DNA from: Favolaschia claudopus
Lineage: Eukaryota; Basidiomycota; Agaricomycetes; Agaricales; Mycenaceae
Direction: 5' to 3'
Assembly (NCBI GenBank): GCA_037176885.1
Contig: JAWWNJ010000044.1
Coordinates: 558,001-622,000 of the forward strand
Length of the DNA stretch: 64,000 nucleotides
Below, in pieces: positions 12,266-23,400 of the stretch. Position numbers and translations under genes: made by a program. The notes under the pieces were generated by a model that saw only the letters and a list, made by a program, of their open reading frames with translations, was not told where the DNA came from and searched no databases. Position 1 is the first letter of the stretch; every line of letters begins with the position of its first letter.

Positions 12266-14279
12266 TTATACATGTACACATCCCCCGGGATTGCTTACTT
12301 CTCGGCCTCCATTTGCGTTTTCAATTGCAACGACGTAAAGGAATGAAGGGCCAAAAGGCTTTGGAATCGGACCCTCAGCAGCCGCGTTGTAATACGGCAA
12401 GCATATATCATCTTCGAACTCCATCTTGGCCAGCTGATTGTAATATTGGTCGAATTCGGCATTCATCGCCTCCGCGAGCGTGGAGACATCGCCCTTGGGA
12501 TGCAGGGTAGACCACGGCTTAATGCACGCGCCGCCTGTACGAGACCATCAAGCCTGTTGCGGACCTTCTTCACCGAATACGCCTTTCCGGCGATACTAAT
12601 CCTCGTGTCGCTGCTGGAGGCGTTGCCGAGTAGCATGAGGTTGTCCACCTGGTATGGGTCCGAGGTCATATCGTACAGCTCATGATCGCCATTGCACCAG
12701 ACAATGTACGCGAGGTTGAAGGCGCCCTCGCCGGTGCCGATGATGCGCATCGCTTTGTACGTGTTGCCCTTGAGGTGCAGCTGACCAGCACCGTCGAACT
12801 CCGGCTGACCCCAGAACTCGATGCCGACGTGCTCGTGCGGAATGTGCGCTGCGGTAGCGACCTTGCCCATTGGCATCGGTGTCCCATCGAAGGCATGGTT
12901 GAGGGGGAGGCCTGCGAGGGTAAGCAGTGTCGGAGCGACATCCACGTGGTTGGTCACCACATCCGTGCGCTTTACGCCCTTGGCGACGCCGGGCCCGCGA
13001 ACCATGAACGGGATATGGACGTCCGTCTCGTATGCGCAGCCTTTACCCGACGGAATGCGGTACTGGCCAAGGTAAAACCCATTGTCGGTTGTGTATATGA
13101 TGTAGGTGTTATCGAGGAGCTTGAGCTCGCCGAGCCTCTTGACCACTGCCTCGACGAGCTCGTCCACGGCTTGGAGCGCCTGGAGTCGACGGCGGTAGTA
13201 TAGATTTGTGTGGTCCAGCTGTTCTGCGTCTAGCAAGGGCAATTTCCCAACCCAACCGCCTGTAGTGGTCTATACAGAACTCGTTAGCGGGCGACAGACG
13301 ACGACGACACAAAACGGACCTTTTTCGGGTTGAAGTTTATGGTGTGTGGAACTGTAACATTGGGGAACATGTGCGAATGACGGGGAGCCGAAATAGGTAG
13401 GTGCTCCGGAGGGTTAGGCGTCGCGTCGCCATTCGCAGGCCATGTTTGAACGTGCGGCGCCATGGGGGCGATGCCTACAAAGAAAGGCTTGCCCGCCTGG
13501 TGCGCGTCATTAATATAATCGATGCCCTTGCAGCTTAAAGTTGGCATTATCACGCTTCATGCCCTGTAAAGCGGGTATTAAGTGAGAATTGGAGGTTGGA
13601 AGCTACTTCTGTATAAAGAACGAACCGGTTGGTTGTAGTTATAGGTATATGGCTCCAGGAGCACTGCAAGCCAAGTCAGAAAACGAGAGACGCAGGGTAG
13701 ATTTCGAAGTACCGTCAGCACTTGTCCAACCCTTCATGAGAGCATGGGCGGCATTGTTGCCATACGAATCTTTATTTTGACCGTTCAAGAACTTGCCCGT
13801 ATAGTAGGTGTTGTAGCCGTGGTTACTGAGCCAGATTGGGAAGTAGTTTTCATTCAGTCCGCGTGAGACGAATTTGATCCAAGCACCTGAACAAAGCTTC
13901 AATATCCAATCCTGAACGTAGGACGGCAACAGCAAAGCGTACCGTGTGGTGCTACAACGTCAGTAACGTTCGTGTTATGAGTTGTCTTCCCCGTCCACAA
14001 GCTCGTCCGCGAGGGGCAGCATTGAGCCGTCGTCGCATAGTGACGCTCAAAGCTCGTGCCCTCGTCAGAGATATACTTCTTCAGCAGAGGCATGTAGTCG
14101 AGGGAGTTCATCTCATAGTCTTGATCATCAGACATAATAAAGACGATGTTGGGTTTGGACGAGCTTTCAGCGCTAGTGTTGACGTCGACGGGCGGCTTAG
14201 TCGCGTCCGCCTCTGCATTGACGGTAGTGAATACGCAAAGCGCAACAGTGCAGATGGTGGAAATTGAGCGTGACTTCAT
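12266..14279 (-). pseudogene. Secreted arylsulfatase with two frame breaks
   Basis: A fungal arylsulfatase. Exon 1 (14279-13943) has a signal peptide ending TTVNA, the metal-binding start KPNIVFIMSDDQD and the formylglycine signature CCPSR (Cys precursor, then Pro-Ser-Arg). Other exons are 13886-13713, 13663-13626, 13563-13320 and 13269-12266. They carry KFVSRGLNENYFPIWL, GYNTYYTGK, GKPFFVGIAPMAPH, YTTDNGFYLGQYR and NHVDVAPTLL. Two points cannot be read with canonical introns: near 13535-13560 one base too many separates the NFKLQ frame from KGIDYIND, and near 12540 one base is lacking before ACIKPWSTLHPKG. The breaks cancel, and the sum of the exons is 1,797 nt. Sulfatases of this type release sulfate from aryl or sugar esters. 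It is either a young pseudogene or carries assembly errors. Confidence 0.75.
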
Positions 14280-14773
14280 GCCAATTGAAGAAAACGCTCA
14301 AGATATGAGGAGCAAGCTCTTATATAGGTTAGCAAGCCCATAGATATCGGGGACACAGAAAAGAGGTGTACTCCACAGTCACTCCCGTGGCATGGACATA
14401 GCAGAGTTTCAGGATTGTGATGTTGACGGAAGGAATTGCCGGTCGGGTGTGACAAGTTGCAAAGCTGAGATGATAACGGTTCAATGGCTTTCAATACAGA
14501 TCCCAGAGACATTGCGCACAGACAAGTCGCTCAGTGTAAGCCGGCTGTAGCAACGCCATGAAAGTAGGTGTTAACGAGCGTTGTGATCACGGCGTTGGCA
14601 AACACGTTGGAACTACCGGCAACTTTCGGCCCGAACACAACTTCATTCCTTTCCAACCTCCGCGACGGGCGTTTCTTGTCTTTTCTCTTGCTAGTATCCT
14701 TCATCAACGAAAAGGAGGTCACTATTCCCAACGCGAAGCGTTCCGGATGCGTGCAATACTAGTAGTGCGCTCG
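14280..14773. other. Spacer between arylsulfatase and secreted protein B, no gene seen
   Basis: About 490 bp. It holds the arylsulfatase upstream region and the 3' flank of secreted protein B; both genes are on the minus strand. No coding frame recognised. Confidence 0.4.
14319..14326 (-). promoter_or_regulatory. TATA-like box of the arylsulfatase
   Basis: Reading TATATAAG on the minus strand, about 40 bp upstream of the arylsulfatase ATG (14279). The position suits a TATA element with a short leader. Confidence 0.45.
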
Positions 14774-15534
14774 CTAATTTGCAAAGCTGACAGCATAGCA
14801 TAGCAGGCTAAACGCCAGTAATCCCCCCACATCTCCAACAGCTGACGGTGATATTCGCGCACATGAACTGGACTGGGTGCTCGCTGGGGCGCTACGAGAC
14901 GCTGCTGACCCTGACCTGACGCCTCCAGATGTTTCTCTCGGACCAGCGCTCGAGCCAGAAGACAAGAAAGCGTCCGAATTGACTGGAAATCCATTCTGTG
15001 TCGGCGCAATCTGTAGGCCAAAAGGCACCACGCTCTCCGTCTCGGTAAAGGTAGTCGCGCCCTCGAATCCTCCCTCCTGCGCCTCAACGCATATCGCACT
15101 TTCACCTTGAATGGAACAAGCACCGCCGAAGGTCATTGTACCAAACTTAGGGTCGGCTACGTTGTACGCGAGAGACGCGAAGTCGCTGCCCTCGATGAGC
15201 GTCGCTTTCACGCGGGTGAATTTGGATGCATTCGATAGTATCCAAAGAACCTACCGGTACCAGGCATATTATCTTGCTGGCCTGCCCAAGTCCCAGTCTT
15301 TGCACCTTGATGCAGGGCGTACGTGGTGCGACCTAGGGCTTCATCGATCCCAATTATGTCGGCGCTGATCGGTTGAGGATCAATGAAGGGGACGTAGACA
15401 CTTGTCTCCGCTGGGTCAGCGGCCGCGGAGTCTGTTGGTGACAGCATGAGCTGAATTTTCTTTCTCAATAGCAGGGAAAACGAACAACGCAAGACGCTAG
15501 CGACCAGCGACAAACGAAAAATGCGGGCGGCCAT
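14774..15534 (-). CDS. Small secreted, probably GPI-anchored protein, paralogue B
   Basis: Exons 15534-15489, 15431-15255 and 15204-14774 give 217 aa. The signal peptide MAARIFRLSLVASVLHSAAA ends in an AxA-type cut. Matching segments with paralogue A are VYVPFIDPQPISADIIGID, a TTYALHQGAKTGTW stretch and ATLIEGSDFASLAYNV. The tail is Ser/Gly-rich and ends hydrophobic (LLAFSLLCYAVSF). Both introns sit at the same places as in paralogue A. The first donor (GTTGTT) is weak, but is supported by the match and by the clean signal peptide it creates; without it the frame stays open and reads through. Function unknown. Confidence 0.7.
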
Positions 15535-18500
15535 ATATTTTGGTGAGTCAACGAAAGACCAAACGTATACCATGTACTTATATATGGTTCTCGCTTATAT
15601 TCTCTGACAACCATATGTGCCTTGATGTCGCAAGGTTCAACAGATGGAAGCATTGGCACACTTTCAACCCAACCTCAAGTATTCAGCGCGAGAATTGAAA
15701 TTTGAATGTCACACGTTCCCAGATGAATGAAGAGTACTTGAACCCTATACCCTGCATCTGGCGAGCTGACTGGCTTTAATTTACGTTCCATAATGGCCAT
15801 TCCACGCTCGACCTCCCGATAATTCTCAAGAGTGTCGTGTCGGTGACTCGGTGATCGGGCGGTGATACTCGAGTTGTCACGGTTAAAATCCGTGTAACTC
15901 TTTAACTGGGGCGACTGTTCAATTGTCGCATCCCGCTAAATGATCACGAATTTCTTGAAGGCTCCATACCACAAACAGCATTCAACTTCATTGGTCCTGT
16001 TGCAACCAACCGGTTGACAACTTCAGACTCAGAAAAAAATAGAAACTTTTTCTTGCATTTTTCGTTGCGGATTGAAATTCGATTCGGAGCTAGTAATAAT
16101 TATCAATTGTCGCAGCGACCAACCCAGTACGGAGGATGATTATGGGTACTGTAGTAACGATTCTCTTTGACTTGCTTGGTTCAACTTGCTCTTCGGATCT
16201 ATTCGGTAACTTGAATGAAGCAAAGCACCGGTATGCTCCGACTCGGACGTCACTCCTTCGCGAATCGCCACTTTGAAGTTGACTTTCTGCTTCGCGACCA
16301 ATTCGCAGCTCCCAGACTCCCAGTTTGCTTGGCCCAGAGCATATTGCTCACTAGGAAAACACTGATGCATATGAATATTATCCACTGGCGTACCTCTGAG
16401 TCTGCTAACGCTTTTGGGATCCTACGACCAGCATGGTGTGGGAGTCTGGACTCTGCCAGCGAGCCGTCGATGATCTCTAAATTGATTCTTAGAGTTTCGG
16501 AGTCAAAAATGCCATCCGTTGAGCATCGGGTTCCAGTACCTCGCTGGCTCACTTCCGACTATCTTCTGCTGGAAGTTCTGTAGTCTCTTTCGCTTTAGTC
16601 GATCGGCACCTCTTGCAATCTTGATCGTCTCACCACAGGCCCCAGTCACTCTCACCATGGCCATGGCGTCCCGCGAAGGGGGGAATCCTTCTTGCTCACT
16701 CATCGTCAACCTTCCGGGCGCGGAGCTTATCCCAAGGACCTGGGTCAACCTCTCCTGTGGCATTCAGCCTCTCCCTTGGCACGCGTCCATTGTGCGGACC
16801 GTCGGGTGTGTCTGCCAGGTCCGACGCATGCTTCTCCATGATAGCAAAATTAAACGTCCTCGATGCCGACGTCATTTTGTTCCTTTATTGGACCGTTCGA
16901 TGCGACCTACCCGCGCAACGCAAGTTACTTTCCGAATGGCGTTGCCGTTTCTGCAATTTTCTTTCCGGTCTGGCTGATTAACCTCCGCACTTCCGCATTC
17001 TGTAGAGTTTCATAAGGAGAGTGCCGAAGACAGCGGTCCGGTTCCCCGACATTTCTTCCAATGCGGTTTTCTCTCATTTCCTTTTCAGGTTTCTAACAAC
17101 ATCCCATCTGGACTGTCCCACGAGTCGCTTGAGGAACAGCATGCGTTTTCTGGTAAATTTCCCAAAATTCAAGATGAAACTAGCTGTTAATTATGTAGAA
17201 CATATTCGCCCAGTACGTGTTTTTGATTTGTTTCCGCTGATGCCTTGATGATTCCCCCGTTAGCTTGCTGCTGCATATCAGGCAGCGCTAGCCCGTAAGT
17301 AATATATACCTGCTAAAATTGAAGATTATCAAGAGCGATTCATTGGCCCGGCAGACTACAAGCCGACTGCGTTGAATTTCTACGTTGGAAGGAAACGCGA
17401 GTCGTCCATCTTGCCAAAACCCACAGCTTCCAATACCCCACTCAAAGAATGACCATTTTTTACATATGAAGGTCATTAACATTTTGCGCATCATGCAAAC
17501 GGCTACATATGCTCCCCCCTTAGCTATAAAGACCGTTCGCCGTACTCTTTTCGACACAGCATAGGAAAATACTCGGAAAAAATTGTGCGGCGGCGAAACC
17601 TTCTAGTGGGACATCCCTCTCGATAATCAGGATTCTACAAGCACTATACAGAGAAGCAGACAATCCAGTGTACTGCGCCGCTCGCCTTGACGTCCATCTT
17701 GTTTGCAAGCCTAGACATCGTTAAATTTCCCCACCAACGACTTGCCCAAAATGGTCTCAAAGTCACCTTACTCTGTTGGCGTCGGCACGATGATCGATGC
17801 ACCTCCAATCGGCCTACTTACCATCTGTCGGCGGCATATGGCCATGGGCAATTTACCGTTCACGACCTATTCATGATCACAGTTCTGGTCGTACGGCGCT
17901 ATTTGTTGTAGGAGGTTGTTTTCTGCCCACGCTGCTGAGAATACGCGGGGCACCGTCCGCTTCCACAGGACGAGGAAGCTAGAAGTTTGTCTCCGCTCAG
18001 AGATGCTTTGTCCGCAGCACCACTGGCCGCCACAATACAGTCGCTCATGTGAACGAGGCGGGGGTTGGGGGCTCATTATCTGAATTTCGGACCGTCGGTA
18101 GACGAACGCCAGGGGATGTGAGACGAAATTGGGGGGAAGCGTCAAATGTTGAATCTGAAATCGAGAGTCCTGCTTTTGTCCATGTCATGCCGGAGCAGCT
18201 ACGAGGTACGGCTGTGAAACCTGCGTAACGACCACTTTTCCCGACCACTGTGGTCAACGCTGCAACAATAATCGATCTGTCAGACAGAATTTGAGCTCGA
18301 GCGATCGGCCTCAAAGTCGAGATCGATTGCTTCAGGATGAAGATATTCAACTGTTGGCGCAGGTGAGGTCACCTAAAACGATATCGCCAAATCAAGAACG
18401 GGCGCAGACTGCGTAGTTTTCATATCATTTTGTGAAGATGTAGTTTTCGTGGCTTTGACTGGCATTCCAGCGGGCATCCGTGACCAAGTCAAACCGTCGG

Positions 18501-18629
18501 CAAACTATTTTGGTTTTTGGAATGATGCGAAGCTCTTCCCAGATACAGAACAAGCGGGATGTATAAGCTCGTCTTCTTTGCCACGTTTATTGCGTCCGCT
18601 CCGAGGTGAGTGGGTAGGCATCGTACAAG
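15535..18629. other. Gene-poor stretch of 3.1 kb
   Basis: No frame shows a known family or a plausible multi-exon reading. The longest frames overlap on both strands near 16.5-17.0 kb and are of mixed composition. A TATA-like box for secreted protein B lies at the left end. I see no inverted repeats or target duplications that would define a transposon. Confidence 0.4.
15578..15585 (-). promoter_or_regulatory. TATA-like box of secreted protein B
   Basis: TATATAAG on the minus strand about 45 bp upstream of the ATG at 15534. It is the same eight bases at nearly the same distance as upstream of the neighbouring arylsulfatase. Confidence 0.45.
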
Positions 18630-19566
18630 CTATTGTGCAGGAGGGTCACCAGACATTCCATTCACTGCCTGTACTGTGCTTCCGCCGGCGAGCGAGACAG
18701 GTACAGGGGTGTATTCAAATTTGCGGGAGTCAAGAGTGAAAGTTACAGGACCCTAATTGGCGTTGATAAGCGCACGCAAGCTGACTGAGGTGCTACTCAA
18801 CCTCATTTGTTAAGGTAACATTCATCATAGCTCCAAACCGCCCATCTGGGGGGAAAATGAGCTCAGACCATGTACGATACTTCTCGAGACGTCACCTTGA
18901 ACTTTTTCTGGCTTGTATGCTCGTCGTAGCACCTCTAAGAACGTGGTGTATAGTGCCCGCGATTGTTCACCCGGCTGAGAAAAGCTTGAATGTACAAATT
19001 GGGCTTGTACGGCGCGTCCACTGACCATAGCGTTGTGAAAATCAGGTTTGTTCCCCTTCCGCGTCTCTGCCAGCAACGTGAACTGGGATACACACAGGAT
19101 GTCGCCTTCTACGTCCCTGACGTTGTTTTTCCACATCTTTGACGCATCTACGGCGTCAGAAAACACACGAAGGGATAGACTGCAGAGCACAAGAACATCT
19201 TGATCAGTTTTGCTGAATGAACATTCGTCGTATACATAGTCCATGAGTCACGCCACTGCCAGTGGCGATCCGAGTCGATGTGTTACGGCGAATAAAGCGA
19301 CAGCTTACATTTTGTTCGTTAAAGTGGAAACATCGGACTCAGTATCGTCTATTGGAAGCTGTCACCAGAATAGACCAGAATACTCTATTGACCCGAGATG
19401 TCTTTCCTTTGCCGATTCCAACAAGGACCATTAATCCTCGGGAAATCTGTGAAATCACCTGTCCTTCAACTGTAGAAATCTCAGAAAGGAGATGAGCGAT
19501 GAACTGGAAAAGAATCCACTGACCAGAGACAGAAGCGGAGCTCACACGTTGTACTACGGCTCGCAT
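18630..19566 (-). CDS. DTD1: D-aminoacyl-tRNA deacylase (DTD)
   Basis: Removes D-amino acids from mischarged tRNA. Six exons: 19566-19524, 19469-19407, 19348-19309, 19179-18896, 18845-18802 and 18752-18630, giving 198 aa. Family marks in order: MRAVVQRVSSASVSVEGQVI, ISRGLMVLVGIGK, DDTESDV, KILSLRVFSDA, KMW, the active-site stretch ILCVSQFTLLAETRKGNKPD, GRFGAMMNVTLTNE, and the Gly-cisPro chiral-proofreading motif GPVT right after the last intron. The roughly 35-residue C-terminal tail is longer than in bacterial DTD. All introns are GT-AG except the second: no GT donor in the needed phase exists, and joining GIGK to DDT requires a GA-AG intron (a GC donor three bases upstream would drop two residues). 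The gene is head-to-head with a cyclophilin, 114 bp between start codons. Confidence 0.88.
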
Positions 19567-19680
19567 CAATGTCAGTGTGGGCGGTGGTGAGAGAGCAAGT
19601 CGTGTTACCGAGTGTCACGCGCGCGCTGTGTGTGACAATTCTCAGTGGCTCTGCAGAAGCCGACTCTAAAACGAACAGTC
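19567..19680. promoter_or_regulatory. Compact bidirectional promoter between DTD and the cyclophilin
   Basis: Only 114 bp separate the two start codons of genes transcribed away from each other. It contains GCGCGCGCTGTG and two similar pyrimidine/purine-rich blocks. A shared promoter with coupled expression of two housekeeping genes is likely, but inferred. Confidence 0.5.
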
Positions 19681-20434
19681 ATGTCTGAATCCGTCATACT
19701 GGAGACTAGCCTTGGTGACGTTCAGTTTGAGCTGTATTGGGACCATGCACCGCGAGTGATGCTCCTACCCATCCTTCTCTCGGAGTCTCCTCGCTGACTC
19801 GTTGCTCAAAGACATGCAAAAATTTCGCTGAACTCGCGAAGCGAGGATATTACAATGGCGTGGTATTTCATCGTATCATATCGGTACCATTCCCGAAATA
19901 TCTGCTCACTATTCATTCCGACCGATCGTGTTATAGGATTTTATGATTCAGGGCGGTGACCCGACTGGAACTGGACGTGGCGGAACCAGCATCTATGGCC
20001 AAAAATTGTTCGTAGCATCTCTCAGTGCACATTCATTCGCTCAACTAATTCTCTCAATTATCTCAGTGAGGATGAGTTGCACCCCGACTTGCGATTCACA
20101 GGCGCGGGCATCCTTGCCATGGCAAACTCCGGACCCAACACCAATGGTGACTATTTTTTCTAGTCTTTCTGATTAATGGTGGATTCCCTTGATGACATTT
20201 GGCCGCCATAGGTTCGCAGTTTTTTGTGACCCTCGGCCCCACCCCGTACCTGGACAACAAGCACACAATTTTTGGGCGTGTCCTGAGTGGGATGCGCGTT
20301 GTTCAGCGCTTGGGCGCCGTAGCGGTCGACAATCAGGATCGGTGAGATTTTCTTTCGGTATATGAGTTCTGCCAGTTTGATGGGTTACCAGGCCTCGAGA
20401 GGATGTCAAAATTCACAAAGCACGGATATCTTGA
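19681..20434 (+). CDS. PPIL1: Cyclophilin-type peptidyl-prolyl isomerase, PPIL1-like
   Basis: Six exons: 19681-19755, 19812-19883, 19937-20007, 20067-20146, 20212-20341 and 20392-20434, giving 156 aa. It is a stand-alone cyclophilin domain. It has the PPIL1-type start ([20 protein letters not shown]), the catalytic region [29 protein letters not shown], the [16 protein letters not shown] loop, and [15 protein letters not shown]. The C-terminus [12 protein letters not shown] parallels the PPIL1 end. PPIL1 proteins act in the activated spliceosome, bound to the SKIP/Prp45 protein. The catalytic Arg (FHR), Gln (SQFF) and Phe are present, so isomerase activity is expected. The start is the first ATG after the shared promoter. 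Confidence 0.9.
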
Positions 20435-23400
20435 ACTTGTAGTTCACCTGTGATTGTACTGCAGCTATCTCTGGCAGATTCGATGAACGGTTTCCCAAAT
20501 TCGCCCCGTCGGTCCGTCGAGGTTTCCTAAGAGAAATTTGAGTTGTCTTAGAACTGATAGCGTTTCGCTCGTCTGCATGTGGGCAAAAAAGCATCTACTC
20601 CATATTTAAACATCGTGCGAGTTTGAAATCCCACAGTTTCTCTTAAGGAGCAGGACATATCCGAACTCTGTACACTTATCGAGCAAGTTTCGGCCTATAG
20701 GTTTGTTCGCGAAGATTCCTCTTGTCCAAATATGTAGCCTCTCTAACTTCTCGGTGTAGGACTTGGAAAACAGGACAACCTTCGATCGCACAAAAGCAGA
20801 ATGAGCTGGTCACTATATCTCCATGATAAAAATTCGACGTGCTGCCAATCTCCCGGAATCACTTGAGGCAAGATGGCGAATAGGTTATTCACATAGAGTG
20901 CGACGGTTTCCTTCAACCACTCTTTCCGTGACGCTGCCTATTCCGCGGCTATGTAGAGTGAGTTCCTGTGAATTTTCTGGCTAAGCGAGCACCGGAGCCG
21001 TGTATTTAGCACTTCGGAAAATTCGAAGACCTCAAATAGTTCTTCTATCGGGTGCCTGCCCAGTTGAACTCGGAACGTTGAAATCAAACGCCGTTCATTG
21101 GCGGATAGGTATCCTACGCTTGTTTGTTTACGGCGGCCGGCGGCACGAATGCTAATCATTTCGCCATGTGGCTTTAATTAAGTAACTGTATTCCTTTCCT
21201 CAGCTGCATCCAAGCTTCAAGTTTTCCTTCAGCCCGGGCCCTCACTAAAAGCTTTGGAGGGGTCGTGAGCCAATGAAAGTGCGTAAGCTTCAAATTCCAC
21301 CTTATCGCAATGGTTGTTGACTTAAGTCAGCACAACTCTGAATCATTACTATTGCGACAAGCTTACAAAACGCAAGAGGCCCGGGGTCATCGTCGAAAGA
21401 CCAACCTTCACTGTCGATCTATATCTGGGCATGGCTTTGGGAATTCCATTGAAGAAGTTGAGCTTCAGTTTTGAAACATCTTGACTTCTGCAACGGAGTC
21501 AACCCTAATCATCTTCTATTGGCTTTCATCCTTCGACAACGAATAAGCAGGAAACATTCTCTCGATATCGTTCAGCTTCGGTCCGCGCTTATGCGGCCTC
21601 TTGTCCTCTATCTCCAGCTCGGCGCCGGGAGACCTGGAAAATTCCTCATCAGCTCCGTACGCTTCCCAAAACAAAATAGACTAGCTTTCCATCACTCTTC
21701 TGCGCCGTTCGCTCAAGGTGTGACCGACGAGTAGACAGCTTCTATGATTATCGCCTTGTCTAAGCACGCTGCATAAGACTCGACACAGCCTGCCTGCTTA
21801 TCGCTCGGACCTTCTCCGATTCTATCACTAGCCCAAGGCTAGCCAGAGATCTGTGAGGCGGGCCTCTAATCAATGAAACTCCAACTAATACGCTATCCAC
21901 GGTTTTTGAACGCATAACGATGAAGATTCACCAACATGTTGGCGGACTCACTGGAGGAAAATTCTTTTTCGATTTAGCTATGGGGCTTCTTCAACCTGAT
22001 GGCGATCCCAGGTGCATACACGGAGAACATTTTCCATGCGGTACACGCAATTTCTAGCCTATGGCATTTTGCTCCGAAGTGAATGTCAGGGGACCCGGGC
22101 CGCTTTTCCAACCGTTGGATGCAGGACAGCCGCTCATCTACGGGCTGCCTTGACCTTGCTTACCGATTCAACACATGTAATTTAGTCAACGAAAAGGATT
22201 CTCAACACAATGTCTCCTCCGCGAAATTTCGGTATCAATGAAAGGGTTCACAGAAGAAACCGCTTCTTACGGTATGAAGTCCTCAGAGTTCTATCGCAAA
22301 ATTGAAATGAAGTTCAACATCTTCAATTTGCTTTCTCTCACTGAAAACAAGCTCTAGAATGGTCTCTATGATAAAGAAAATCAGCTTCGATGTCGGAAAC
22401 CCCCCAGCTGACTCTCCTATCATAATAGTATGTAGAAACTAAATGTCTGACGCCATGTTAGTACCTATGTCTTGTAAATACGGTTGATTTATCCTCCTCC
22501 TCCTCCTTGAAGTATTGGCACTTCATTGTCTGTGACATTAATCTGTTATGTGCCAGGTCGTCTGCTAGCTCGGCCTCGCAACTCGAAGTTCTGAGTCGAA
22601 GCTCGCGAGACTGCTGTCCGTGAATGTATGATCCTTTCTGGACAAATTTGAAGTATTCAGATCTCCTCGGGCAGCTAGAATGTTATTGTTTGGTTCTTGC
22701 AAAATTTGAAACGGCGCGCTAGAAAGCCAGATAGATTTGTACCTCGAGAAGTCCGTGAAGTTATTGCATGCCCTGAAACTGAATAGAACATGCTGAGACG
22801 TCATACACGAACCTTATCTTCGTAGAAGGAGTCTTACTCTCTTCCTACCACAAATGGTTCTGCTGCGGTCAGTATCTTACGTTGTGACGCGGATACGTTG
22901 AAGCGAACCTCATGGTACCTGAACTTTAGGGTCTCACGAAGCTGTTGAGGTCGTCACGATTCGTTATCGAGAGAGACGGGCATACATATTTGTACCCTGA
23001 TGTGGCAAACCAATCAACTCTGCGTCGACGTTGCCAATGTCGAAAGGTGGGAAGGCGGAGCGAGCAACACGTTTACCTATCCAGTCGAATGTGAGACGGA
23101 ACCCCAGCTCCTGGCAGATGAAATGAACGCGTTATGAAACGCCACGAGAAATCGGCAGTAACCATGCGGGAGGTTTCTTGTGATTCGTCGAAAAGAAAGG
23201 AAAAGAATGAAAAATGCAGAAACTGGACCGTGGAGAGGACGATAGATCAGCAGCGTGCGCATCGAATAGAGGAAGAAAAGCCGACGGATACCTTTGTTTT
23301 ACCGTGTAAAGTCGAGCTCGTCTATTTAAATAAACCAGAGATGCTAACGGCGAAGGATTGGAAACAAGGGTGCATCTAAATGAAGAGAAACGAGGAGCGA

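Noticed and set aside
16503..16980. Overlapping frames of 85-150 codons on both strands
   Set aside because: Neither strand shows family similarity, splice structure or a plausible protein composition; opposite-strand frames of this length occur by chance in G/C-balanced DNA.
18559..18606. A plus-strand start MYKLVFFATFIASAPR that looks like a signal peptide followed by a GTGAGT donor
   Set aside because: It overlaps the 3' end of the deacylase on the other strand and no second exon extends it into a protein.
22490..22510. TCC microsatellite as a possible coding or regulatory repeat
   Set aside because: Only four to five units long, common by chance, and no gene lies next to it.
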